Both the position numbers and the translations under genes were made by a program. From Pseudacidovorax sp. NFM-22 (GTDB lineage Bacteria > Pseudomonadota > Gammaproteobacteria > Burkholderiales > Burkholderiaceae_C), in contig NZ_JACBFY010000002.1 of NCBI RefSeq assembly GCF_021401245.1, forward strand, positions 806,001 to 870,000: a DNA stretch of 64,000 nt. Direction: 5' to 3'. A model generated the notes under the pieces. That model had not been told where the DNA came from, did no database searches, and worked only from the letters and a program-made list of their open reading frames with translations. Below are positions 40,186-48,405 of this stretch, piece by piece. How positions within the stretch are numbered: position 1 is the first letter of the stretch; every line of letters starts with the position of its first letter.

Positions 40186-41067
40186 TCAGCTGCGTCGCGC
40201 GGCGCGGTAAAGGCCTTCGACCCTGGGCACGTTCTGCTCCAGCACGCGGATGCGGTCCGGCCCGGTCGGATGGGTGGACAGGAAGCTCAGGCCGCCCTGG
40301 CTCTTGGAGACCTGGGCCATCTTGGTCCAGAGGCTGACGGCGGCCTGGGGTTGGAAGCCGCCGCGGGCGGCGAGTTCCAGGCCCACCAGGTCCGCCTCGG
40401 TCTCGTCGTCGCGGCTGAACTTGAGGGAGATCAACTGGGTGCCAGCGCGCGCGCCCATGTCGCCCAGCTGGCCCAGGCCCAGCAGCTGGGCGCCGAGTTG
40501 CAACGCCATGCCGGTGCCGGCCGTCTTGGCCATGCGCTCGCGCGCATGCTCGCGCAGGGCATGGGCCATCTCGTGGCCCATCACCATGGCCGTCTCGTCG
40601 TCGCTGAGCTTGAGCTGGTCGAGGATGCCGGTGAAAAAGGCGATCTTGCCGCCCGGCATGCAGAAGGCGTTGACCTGTTTGCTGCCGATCAGGTTGACCT
40701 CCCACTTCCAGCCGGCGGCCCGGTCGTTCCATTGCCGCGTGTAGGGGATGAGGCGCTGTGCGATGCCGCGCAGACGCACCAGCTGCGGATGCTCGGGGCC
40801 GGCCAGCGCGCGCTGGCTGCGGGCCTTGGCGATCAGATCGCCGTACTGCTGCACGGCCGCGCCCTCGATCTGATCGGCCGGCACCAGGTTGCGCGCGGCC
40901 GACAGCGGCCCCACATCGACCTGGGCCGCCACCGGCAGCGCTGCGCCGGCGGCTGCAGCGGCGCCCGCCAGCAGGAAGGCCCGGCGGGGTTGCCAGCGGG
41001 GCTGCGCCGGGCCCTCGTCGTCGGCAGGGGTGGCGGCGGCGGAACGCAGGTCGCAGAGCAGGCACAT
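40186..41067 (-). CDS. M48-family metalloprotease
   Basis: 293 residues from the ATG at 41067. The N terminus (WQPRRAFLLAGAAAAAGAALPVAAQ) looks like a twin-arginine-type signal, so export is likely. The zinc protease motif HEMAH sits near residue 165, with a downstream Glu ligand in DDETEADLVGLELA. The C-terminal part (FLSTHPTGPDRI) is typical of envelope quality-control proteases of this family. The start codon is 37 bases from the divergent permease start, with a perfect palindrome between. Confidence 0.9.
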   Translation of the reverse strand: MCLLCDLRSAAATPADDEGPAQPRWQPRRAFLLAGAAAAAGAALPVAAQVDVGPLSAARNLVPADQIEGAAVQQYGDLIAKARSQRALAGPEHPQLVRLRGIAQRLIPYTRQWNDRAAGWKWEVNLIGSKQVNAFCMPGGKIAFFTGILDQLKLSDDETAMVMGHEMAHALREHARERMAKTAGTGMALQLGAQLLGLGQLGDMGARAGTQLISLKFSRDDETEADLVGLELAARGGFQPQAAVSLWTKMAQVSKSQGGLSFLSTHPTGPDRIRVLEQNVPRVEGLYRAARRS

Positions 41068-41082
41068 GGTGGGCGGAATAAT

Positions 41083-41096
41083 AAGGTTGCAACCTT
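41083..41096. promoter_or_regulatory. Perfect 14-base palindrome in a divergent promoter gap
   Basis: AAGGTTGCAACCTT is a perfect inverted repeat between the starts of the M48 protease gene (41067, minus) and the permease gene (41105, plus). It overlaps an AT-rich GAATAATAAGG that could be a -10. A regulator operator serving both genes is a reasonable inference, not proven. Confidence 0.45.
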
Positions 41097-41104
41097 CCTC
41101 CTCC

Positions 41105-42439
41105 ATGTCCAATCCCCCAGCCGCCACTCCCGAATTGCCCAAGCAACCCTGGCGCGAAACCCTGCGCGTGTACCTGGAGCCGGCCTCGCTGCGCATGTTC
41201 GCCCTCGGCTTCGCGGCCGGCCTGCCGCTACTGCTGGTGCTGGGCACGCTGAGCTTTCGCCTGCGCGAGGCCGGCGTCGACCGCGCCACCATCGGCTACC
41301 TGAGCTGGGTGGGCCTGGCCTACGGCTTCAAGTGGGTGTGGGCGCCGCTGGTCGACCGGCTGCCGCTGCCGCCGCTCACCACGGTGCTGGGCCGGCGCCG
41401 CGGCTGGCTGCTGCTGTCGCAGGCCATGGTCATCGCAGGCCTGGTGGGCATGGCGCTGAACGATCCGCGCGCGGGGCTGGAGCCGCTGGTGCTGTGCGCC
41501 GTGGTGGTGGCCTTCGGCTCGGCCACGCAGGACATCGCGCTGGACGCCTTCCGCATCGAGTCGGCCGAGGCGCGCAAGCAGGCCGCCCTGGCCGCGGCCT
41601 ACCAGACGGGCTACCGCCTGGCCATGATCTGGGCCGGTGCCGGCGTGCTGTGGGTGGCGGCCTGGGCCGAGGGCAGCGCCACCGGCGCCTACCAGAACGG
41701 CGGCTGGCGCACGGCCTACCTGGTGATGGCCGGGTCCATGGTGGTGGGCGTGCTGACGGTGCTGCTGTCGGCCGAGCCCGTGCGCGTGCCGCTGCCGCCC
41801 GCCCGCTCGGCCGGAGACTGGCTGCGCAACACCCTGGTGGAGCCCTTTGCCGACTTCCTGCGCCGCTACCGCTGGCAGGCGGCGCTGATCCTGTCGCTGA
41901 TCGCCATCTACCGCATCAGCGATGTGGTGATGGGCATCATGGCCAACCCCTTCTACGTGGACATGGGCTTCACCAAGGACGAGGTGGCCACGGTGAGCAA
42001 GGTCTACGGCGTCATCATGACCCTGGTCGGCGCCTTCGTGGGCGGCGTGCTGGCCATGCGCCTGGGCGTGATGCGGGTGCTGATGCTGGGCGCGGTGCTC
42101 AGCGCCGCCAGCAACCTGCTGTTCGCCTGGATGACCACCCGCGGCCATGACGTGACGGCGCTGGTGGCGGTGGTGTCGGCCGACAACCTGGCCGGCGGCA
42201 TCGCGTCGGCGGCCTTCATCGCCTACCTCTCCAGCCTGACCAACGTGAGCTACTCGGCCACGCAGTACGCGCTGTTCAGCTCGCTCATGCTGCTGCTGCC
42301 CAAGTTCGTGGCCGGCTTCTCGGGCGCCTTCGTCGAGGCCTACGGCTACGCCACCTTCTTCACCGGCACGGCGCTGCTGGGCCTGCCGGTGCTGGTGCTG
42401 GTGGCGCTGGCCATGCGCGCCGCCCGCGTGCGGACGTAG
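41105..42439 (+). CDS. ampG: AmpG-like MFS permease (muropeptide transporter family)
   Basis: 444 residues with about 12 membrane segments. The N-terminal part shows the AmpG pattern: MFALGFAAGLPLLLVLGTLSF, WVGLAYGFKWVWAPLVDRL and GSATQDIALDAFRIES. AmpG imports anhydro-muropeptides from the periplasm for cell-wall recycling and, in some species, beta-lactamase induction. No ampC or recycling enzyme is adjacent. The start at 41105 follows a CCTCCTCC stretch rather than a clear ribosome-binding site. Divergent from the M48 protease. Confidence 0.88.
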   Translation: MSNPPAATPELPKQPWRETLRVYLEPASLRMFALGFAAGLPLLLVLGTLSFRLREAGVDRATIGYLSWVGLAYGFKWVWAPLVDRLPLPPLTTVLGRRRGWLLLSQAMVIAGLVGMALNDPRAGLEPLVLCAVVVAFGSATQDIALDAFRIESAEARKQAALAAAYQTGYRLAMIWAGAGVLWVAAWAEGSATGAYQNGGWRTAYLVMAGSMVVGVLTVLLSAEPVRVPLPPARSAGDWLRNTLVEPFADFLRRYRWQAALILSLIAIYRISDVVMGIMANPFYVDMGFTKDEVATVSKVYGVIMTLVGAFVGGVLAMRLGVMRVLMLGAVLSAASNLLFAWMTTRGHDVTALVAVVSADNLAGGIASAAFIAYLSSLTNVSYSATQYALFSSLMLLLPKFVAGFSGAFVEAYGYATFFTGTALLGLPVLVLVALAMRAARVRT

Positions 42440-42513
42440 GTGCCGGCCTGCAGGACGGCGGGCCCGGCGGCTGTTACGCTCCCGCCTCGTTCCTGAAACC
42501 TGCCCGCCGCACC

Positions 42514-43713
42514 GTGCCGCAGAAGATCCCGCCCCTCGTCATCACGGCCTACACGGCCACCACCGCCCTGGGCACCGGCCTGGAGGCGCTGCGCAGCGCA
42601 CTGGCCGCCTCGCGCAGCGGCCTGCGCCCCAACGACTTCGGCGAGCCGGCCGAGCAGCGCCTGCCCACCTGGATCGGCCGCGTGCCCGGCGTCGAGGACG
42701 TGGTGCTGCCGCCCGAGCTCGCGCCCTGGGATTGCCGCAACAACCGCCTGGCCTGGATGGGCCTGAGCGCCGACGGTTTCCTGGCCGCCGCGCTGGCCGC
42801 GCGCGAGCGCCACGGCGCCGACCGCGTGGCCGTGATCATCGGCACCTCCACCTCCAGCATCGGCGAGACCGAGCAGGCCTACACCCGGTTGGACGCCGAC
42901 GGCCGCTTTCCCGAAGCCATGCGCAACGCGCAGGTCCACACGCCGCATGCACCCGGCCTGTTCGTGCAGCGCGCGCTGGGGCTGACGGGGCCGTGCGAGA
43001 CGATCTCCACCGCCTGCTCCTCCAGCGCCAAGGTCTTCGCCTCGGCCGAGCGGTTGATCCGCCTGGGCCTGGCCGACGCAGCTGTGGTGGGCGGCGCCGA
43101 TTCGCTGTGCGGCAGCGTGCTGTTCGGCTTCAACTCGCTGGAGCTGGTGTCGCCCGAGCCCTGCCGGCCCTTCGACGCCGAGCGCCGCGGCATCAGCCTG
43201 GGCGAGGCCGCCGGCTTTGCGCTGCTGGAGCGCAGCGGCACCGGCCCGCGCCTGCTGGGCCATGGCGAGGCCAGCGACGCACACCACATGTCCACGCCGC
43301 ATCCCGAAGGCGCCGGCGCCGAGCGGGCGCTGAACGACGCGCTGGCGCGCGCCGGCCTGGCCACCGACGACATCGACTACATCAACCTGCACGGCACGGC
43401 CAGCAGCAAGAACGACGAGGTGGAGGCCGCCCTGGTGGCGCGGCGCTTCCCGGCCCGCACCCATGCCAGCAGCACCAAGGGCTTCACCGGCCACACGCTG
43501 GGGGCGGCCGGCGTCGTCGAAGCCGCCGTCAGCCTGCTGGCACTGGAGACGGGGCTGATGCCCGGCAACATCAACGCGCGGACGTTCGACGCCGTCTGTG
43601 GCCCGCAGCTGCGCCGCGAGCCGGCCCAGGGGGAGGTGCGGCACGTGCTGTCCAACTCCTTCGGCTTCGGCGGCAACAACTGCGCGCTGATCTTCGGAAG
43701 GGCCGTGCAATGA
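42514..43713 (+). CDS. Beta-ketoacyl-ACP synthase, aryl-polyene type
   Basis: 399 residues from GTG 42514. A thiolase-fold condensing enzyme with the full catalytic triad: Cys in STACSSSAKVF near residue 170, His in INLHGTAS near 295 and His in STKGFTGHTLGAAG near 330. Length and pattern match the ketosynthases of aryl-polyene and related type II polyketide clusters (ApeO/ApeR-like). It elongates an acyl chain on an acyl carrier protein. The next gene, a chain-length factor, overlaps its stop by ATGA, so the two probably form a heterodimer. No carrier protein, ketoreductase or dehydratase is encoded nearby. Confidence 0.88.
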   Translation: MPQKIPPLVITAYTATTALGTGLEALRSALAASRSGLRPNDFGEPAEQRLPTWIGRVPGVEDVVLPPELAPWDCRNNRLAWMGLSADGFLAAALAARERHGADRVAVIIGTSTSSIGETEQAYTRLDADGRFPEAMRNAQVHTPHAPGLFVQRALGLTGPCETISTACSSSAKVFASAERLIRLGLADAAVVGGADSLCGSVLFGFNSLELVSPEPCRPFDAERRGISLGEAAGFALLERSGTGPRLLGHGEASDAHHMSTPHPEGAGAERALNDALARAGLATDDIDYINLHGTASSKNDEVEAALVARRFPARTHASSTKGFTGHTLGAAGVVEAAVSLLALETGLMPGNINARTFDAVCGPQLRREPAQGEVRHVLSNSFGFGGNNCALIFGRAVQ

Positions 43714-44516
43714 GCCGGCTGCCCACGCTCTACGTCGAAGGCCCGGCCTTCTGGCATCCGCTGCTGCCTGGCTGGGAGGCGGCCCGCGCCGCCTTCCGCG
43801 GCGAAGCGGGCCTGGCCGAAGCCCCGGCCCGCCGCCCGGCGCCGCAGATCCTGGCGCCGGCCGAGCGCCGCCGCGCACCCGACACGGTGGCGCTGGCGCT
43901 GGAAGTGGCCAGCGCGGCCGTGGCCGGCTCGGGCCGGGTTGCCGTCGACCTGCCCTGCGTCTTCACCTCGGCCCAGGGCGACCTGGCCATCAGCGACTAC
44001 ATGTGCGCCACGCTCGCGCAGGCGCCCACGCAGCTGTCGCCCATCAAGTTCCACAACTCGGTGCACAACGCCGCAGTGGGGTACTGGACCATCGGCACCG
44101 GCTGCCAGCAGGCCAGCAATGCGATCAGCGCCTCGTCGCACAGCTTTGCCGCCGGCCTGCTCGAAGCCGCCACCCAGTGCGCCGCCGACCATCAGGCCGT
44201 GCTGCTGGTGGGCTTCGACGCGGAGGCCGCCGGCCCGCTGGCGCAGGTGCACGACACGCACGGCCTGCTGGCCGGCGCCGTGGTGCTGGCCCCCGAGGCC
44301 AGCGAGCGCACCGTCGCCACGCTGTCCATCGCACTGCACAGTGGCGCAGCCATCCCCACGGCCCTGCAGTCCGAGGCTGCGATTGCGCTGCCGGCCAACG
44401 CCATGGCCGATGCGCTGCCCTTTTTCGAAGCCCTGGCCCGCGGGCCCGACTCGAGCGGCCAGCCGCTGGTCCTCGCGCTGTCCGACACGCTCGCGCTGCA
44501 CCTCACGCTAGGCTGA
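43710..44516 (+). CDS. Ketosynthase-like chain length factor
   Basis: 268 residues, of the short ketosynthase-N family (chain length factor, ApeC-like). It overlaps the ketosynthase gene by four bases. Typical are FTSAQGDLAISDYMCATLA, LSPIKFHNSVHNAAVGYW and SFAAGLLEA. It lacks the second half of the thiolase fold and its His residues, so it is not an independent condensing enzyme. It likely pairs with the preceding ketosynthase to set chain length. A Cys is present in IGTGCQQAS, a position I recall as usually Ser in such proteins, but this is unverified. Confidence 0.85.
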   Translation: MSRLPTLYVEGPAFWHPLLPGWEAARAAFRGEAGLAEAPARRPAPQILAPAERRRAPDTVALALEVASAAVAGSGRVAVDLPCVFTSAQGDLAISDYMCATLAQAPTQLSPIKFHNSVHNAAVGYWTIGTGCQQASNAISASSHSFAAGLLEAATQCAADHQAVLLVGFDAEAAGPLAQVHDTHGLLAGAVVLAPEASERTVATLSIALHSGAAIPTALQSEAAIALPANAMADALPFFEALARGPDSSGQPLVLALSDTLALHLTLG

Positions 44517-44539
44517 GCGCCCCTTTTCCAGGAGAGTCC

Positions 44540-46195
44540 ATGCACCCCACGCCTGCCACCCACGACGTCATCATCATGGGGGGCGGCCTGGCAGGACTCA
44601 CGCTGGCGCTGCAGCTCAAACGGCGCTTCGGCGACATCGATGTGCTGGTGCTCGAGCGCCGCAGCCACCCGGTGCCGCATGCGACGCACAAGGTGGGCGA
44701 ATCGTCGGTGGAGATCGGCGCCCACTACTTCGACACCGTGCTGGGCCTCAAGCAGCACCTGGACGAGGCGCAGCTGCGCAAGTTCGGCTTCCGCTTCTTC
44801 TTCTCCGAAGGCCGGCGCGACCTGGACGCCGTGACCGAGGTCGGCGCCAGCCGCCCGCTGGCCATTCCCAGCTACCAGATCGACCGGGGCATCTTCGAGA
44901 ACCACCTGGCCGAGGTGGCCGCCGCCCAGGGCGTGCGCTTCGTCGACAACGCCCTGGTCCGCCGCATGGCGCTGGACCCGTCCCCGCAGGGCCTGCACCG
45001 CATCGAATGGACCGAGTCCGGCGAGCCCCATGCCGCGCAATGCCGCTGGATGGTCGATGCCTGCGGCCGCGCCGGCCTGCTCAAGCGCCAGTTGGGCCTG
45101 GTGCAGCCCAACGACCACCAGGCGCATGCCGTGTGGTTCCGCATCGGCAACCGTCTCACGCTGGACGACTGGGGCCAGGACCCGGCCTGGCGCGCCCGCT
45201 GCACGCCGGCTGCGCGCTGGCTGTCGACCAACCACCTGGTGGGCGCGGGCTACTGGGTGTGGCTGATCCCGCTGGCCTCGGGCTCGCATTCGGTGGGCAT
45301 CGTGGCCGACCCGGCCTTCCACCCGCTGGAGCGCATGGACAGCTTCGACAAGGCCATGGACTGGCTGGCCGAGCACCAGCCCGTGCTCTTCGACGTGCTC
45401 GACGGCCAGCGCGACAAGCTGCAGGACTTCGCCTTCATGCGCAAGTTCTCCTATGGCTGCAAGCAGGTCTTCAGCGGCGAGCGCTGGGCGCTGACGGGCG
45501 AGGCGGGGCTGTTCCTCGATCCGTTCTACTCGCCCGGCAGCGACTTCATCGCGATGAGCAACACCTTCATCTGCGACCTCATCGCGCACGACCGCGCAGG
45601 CCGCTCGGTGCAGGCACGCGCCCAGCTGTACGACCACATCTACCACTCCTTCTACGACAGCACGCTGGCGCTCTACCAGGGCCAGTATGGCCTGTTCGGC
45701 GACCCGGAGGTGCTGCCAGTCAAGGTGGTCTGGGACTACACCTACTACTGGGGCGTGCTGTCCCAGCTGTTCTTCCACGAACGCCTGACCGACGTGGCCA
45801 CGCTGGGCAACCTGCGCGAGGAGCTGCAGCACTGCCAGCAGCTGAACATCGCGATGCAGGGCTTCCTGCGCGCCTGGTCGTCGGTGAGCGAGCGCCGCAA
45901 TCCGGCGCGCATGCTCGACCAGGCGGCGCTGCCGTGGTTTGCCGAACTCAATGCCAGCCTGCGCGAGTCGCCGCTGCCCGACGCGGCGGCCTTCCAGGCC
46001 CGGCTGCGCCAGTGCGTGGCACAGCTGCGCACGCTGGCCCACCAGATCCACCGGCAGGCGCTGGACCAGCACCCCGGGCTGGACGATGGCGCGCTGGCGG
46101 CGCTGCTGGACCAACCCAGGCCGCGCACGCCCATCGACCGCGACGCTGCGCCGATGCTGTTCGAACAATTGACCGCGCCCGCCGCAATGGCCTGA
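44540..46195 (+). CDS. Tryptophan-halogenase-family FAD-dependent protein
   Basis: 551 residues from the ATG at 44540, with a GGAGAG site just before. The FAD-binding start is DVIIMGGGLAGLTLALQLKR. The halogenase fingerprint WxWxIP appears as WVWLIP near residue 239, and GEAGLFLDPFYSPGSDFI binds FAD further on. The segment HKVGESSVEIG near residue 50 is also typical of this family. Such enzymes chlorinate or brominate aromatic or carrier-bound substrates with reduced FAD. It follows the ketosynthase and chain-length factor by 23 bases, so a halogenated polyene product is conceivable. Some family members are monooxygenases, so halogenation is not proven. Confidence 0.8.
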   Translation: MHPTPATHDVIIMGGGLAGLTLALQLKRRFGDIDVLVLERRSHPVPHATHKVGESSVEIGAHYFDTVLGLKQHLDEAQLRKFGFRFFFSEGRRDLDAVTEVGASRPLAIPSYQIDRGIFENHLAEVAAAQGVRFVDNALVRRMALDPSPQGLHRIEWTESGEPHAAQCRWMVDACGRAGLLKRQLGLVQPNDHQAHAVWFRIGNRLTLDDWGQDPAWRARCTPAARWLSTNHLVGAGYWVWLIPLASGSHSVGIVADPAFHPLERMDSFDKAMDWLAEHQPVLFDVLDGQRDKLQDFAFMRKFSYGCKQVFSGERWALTGEAGLFLDPFYSPGSDFIAMSNTFICDLIAHDRAGRSVQARAQLYDHIYHSFYDSTLALYQGQYGLFGDPEVLPVKVVWDYTYYWGVLSQLFFHERLTDVATLGNLREELQHCQQLNIAMQGFLRAWSSVSERRNPARMLDQAALPWFAELNASLRESPLPDAAAFQARLRQCVAQLRTLAHQIHRQALDQHPGLDDGALAALLDQPRPRTPIDRDAAPMLFEQLTAPAAMA

Positions 46196-46283
46196 GGCCA
46201 GGATCGGGGGCCGGAGGGCGCGCCATGACAGCGCCGGAGGCGGCTGCCTGCTGCGGCCCGGGCATGGTCACCACCCCGCCCGG

Positions 46284-46298
46284 TTTACCCAACTTTAC
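46284..46298 (+). promoter_or_regulatory. Direct repeat TTTAC-N5-TTTAC upstream of the response regulator gene
   Basis: TTTAC at 46284-46288 and 46294-46298, centred ten bases apart (one helical turn). This is the usual layout of sites bound by OmpR-type regulators. It lies about 50 bases before the response regulator start, so autoregulation is plausible. Confidence 0.45.
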
Positions 46299-46346
46299 GA
46301 AGACTTCAACCGCCCTTGCCGGCGGGCGGCGAGCATTCTCTTCACC

Positions 46347-47066
46347 ATGACGACCCCACAGCTGCTCATGATCGAAGACGACCAGCGCCTGGCGCAGATG
46401 GTCGTCGAATACCTGGCCCAGTCCGGCTTTGCCGTCAGCCACGCCGGCGACGGCGCGCGCGGCATGGCGGCGCTGGAGCAGCAATTGCCCGACCTCGTCA
46501 TCCTCGACCTGATGCTGCCGGACGCCGATGGCCTGGACCTGTGCCGCCGCATCCGCGCCCTGCCCGGCGCGGCCGGCAAGGTGCCGGTGCTGATGCTCAC
46601 GGCCAAGGGCGACCCCATGGACCGCATCATCGGCCTGGAACTCGGCGCCGACGACTACCTGCCCAAGCCCTTCGAGCCGCGCGAGCTGCTGGCGCGCATC
46701 CGCGCCGTGCTGCGCCGCCGCGGTGAAGGTGGCCTGGCCGCGGGGCCGGAGCCCGTGCGCGGCATGCGCTTCGGCTCGCTGGAGATCGACCGCGACGCGC
46801 GCACCGTCACCGTGGCCGGCCAGGCGGCGGAGCTCACCTCCTACCAGTTCGACCTGCTCGTCGCGATGGCAGAGCGTGCCGGCCGGGTGCTCACGCGCGA
46901 CCAGATCATGGAAGCCGTGCGCGGCCGCGAGCTGGAGGCCTTCGACCGCTCCATCGACGTGCACATGGGCCGCATCCGCGCCGCCATCGAGGCCGACGCG
47001 AAGAACCCCAAGCGCATCCTGACCGTGCGCGGCGTGGGCTACGTCTTTGCGAAACAACAGGACTAG
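46347..47066 (+). CDS. OmpR-family response regulator
   Basis: 239 residues. The receiver domain has the acidic pair EDD near residue 10, phospho-acceptor Asp in LVILDLMLPD near 55, Thr in LTAKG and Lys in LPKPFEPREL. The C-terminal winged helix (residues about 140-235) ends with ILTVRGVGYVF, as in OmpR/PhoB proteins. Its histidine kinase gene follows after 10 bases. The pair resembles RstAB/CpxAR-type envelope-stress systems, but the signal and targets are unknown. Confidence 0.95.
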   Translation: MTTPQLLMIEDDQRLAQMVVEYLAQSGFAVSHAGDGARGMAALEQQLPDLVILDLMLPDADGLDLCRRIRALPGAAGKVPVLMLTAKGDPMDRIIGLELGADDYLPKPFEPRELLARIRAVLRRRGEGGLAAGPEPVRGMRFGSLEIDRDARTVTVAGQAAELTSYQFDLLVAMAERAGRVLTRDQIMEAVRGRELEAFDRSIDVHMGRIRAAIEADAKNPKRILTVRGVGYVFAKQQD

Positions 47067-47076
47067 CCGGGATTCC

Positions 47077-48261
47077 ATGGTCGGCCTGTTCACCCGCCAT
47101 CTCTACGTGCGCATCTGGCTGGCCGTGCTGGCCGGCGTGGCCGTGGTCGTGATGGCGGCGGGCTGGGCCTGGAAGGTGGCGGACGACCAGCGCAGCGCCC
47201 CGCTGCCGCGCGACGTGACGCTGCGCGACACGCAGAACAACGCCTTCGCCAATGGCAAGTCGGTGCGAACCAGCCGGCCGGGCGAGCCGCTGGAGTTCGC
47301 CATCTCGCTGGACAACGGGCAGCAGTTCACCATGGAACTGGGCCCGCGCATCGACCGCCGGCCCACGCCGCCGCCCTGGCTCCATCCGCACACCGGCATC
47401 TTCTGGCTGCTGGGCATGGTCGGCCTGGCCACCGGCCTGGGGCTGTACCCCATCGTGCGCCGGCTGACGCTGCGCCTCGAAGGCCTGCAGCGCAGCGTGC
47501 AGCGCTTCGGCGAGGGCGACCTGTCGGTGCGCGTCGACGACCGTGGCGAGGACGAGGTGGCCGACCTGGCCCGCCGCTTCAACGATGCCGCCACCCGCGT
47601 GGAGAAACTGGTGCGCTCGCACAAGTCGCTGCTGGCCAATGCCTCGCACGAGCTGCGCTCGCCGCTGGCGCGCATCCGCATGGGACTGGAGCTGATGGGC
47701 CCCCAGGCCAACAGCGCGGCCCGCGCCGAGATCTCGCGCAACATCGCCGAACTCGACCAGCTGATCGACGAGATCCTGCTGGCCAGCCGCCTCGACGCCC
47801 GCGAAGCCGACGTGGGCACCATCGAGACGGTGGACCTGATGGGCCTGGCCGCCGAGGAATGCGCCCGCGTCGATGCCGACCTGGGCCTGGCCGAGGGCAC
47901 GGCGCTGGACGCAGTGACGGTGCATGGGGTGTCGCGCCTGCTGCGCCGCGCCCTGCGCAACCTGCTGGAGAACGCGCGCCGCCATGGCGGCGCCGGTCTG
48001 GTCGCGGTGGAGCTGGCGGCCGAGCCGGGCTGGGCGCTGCTGCATGTGGACGACCAGGGCCCCGGCGTGCCCGAGGCGCTGCGCGAGCGCATCTTCGAGC
48101 CCTTCTACCGTCTGCCCGGTGCCAGCGAGCGCGACGGCGGCGTGGGCCTGGGGCTGGCGCTGGTCAAGTCCATCGCCGAACGGCATGGCGGCGGGGTGCG
48201 CTGCACGCGCAGCCCGGCGGGCGGCGCCCGCTTCACCATCCGGCTGCCACGGCCCGCCTGA
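47077..48261 (+). CDS. Sensor histidine kinase
   Basis: 394 residues from the ATG at 47077. The first membrane segment is near residues 10-30 and the second near 110-130, flanking a short periplasmic sensor of about 80 residues. Then come a HAMP linker, the H-box ASHELRSPLARIR with phospho-His near residue 193, the N-box NLLENARRHGG, and G-boxes DDQGPGVPE and GGVGLGLALVK. It phosphorylates the OmpR-type regulator encoded just upstream. A CpxA/RstB-like envelope sensor is likely. Confidence 0.95.
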   Translation: MVGLFTRHLYVRIWLAVLAGVAVVVMAAGWAWKVADDQRSAPLPRDVTLRDTQNNAFANGKSVRTSRPGEPLEFAISLDNGQQFTMELGPRIDRRPTPPPWLHPHTGIFWLLGMVGLATGLGLYPIVRRLTLRLEGLQRSVQRFGEGDLSVRVDDRGEDEVADLARRFNDAATRVEKLVRSHKSLLANASHELRSPLARIRMGLELMGPQANSAARAEISRNIAELDQLIDEILLASRLDAREADVGTIETVDLMGLAAEECARVDADLGLAEGTALDAVTVHGVSRLLRRALRNLLENARRHGGAGLVAVELAAEPGWALLHVDDQGPGVPEALRERIFEPFYRLPGASERDGGVGLGLALVKSIAERHGGGVRCTRSPAGGARFTIRLPRPA

Positions 48262-48316
48262 CAGGCGCCCGACGGGCCGCCCGCAGGGTCTGCACGATCC
48301 TGCCACGGTCGCTTCC

Positions 48317-48322
48317 TAGAAT
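48317..48322 (+). promoter_or_regulatory. Possible -10 element of the O-antigen-ligase-type gene
   Basis: TAGAAT followed by CG, about 85 bases before the ATG at 48406 and about 55 bases after the kinase stop. It suggests separate transcription from the two-component pair. Confidence 0.4.
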
Positions 48323-48405
48323 CGGCAGCCTTTCTCCGGCCACCCGCCGCCTTGTGCTGCACAACAGCCCGCGCGTGCCGACGCCGCGACCAACCGACCC
48401 ATCCG

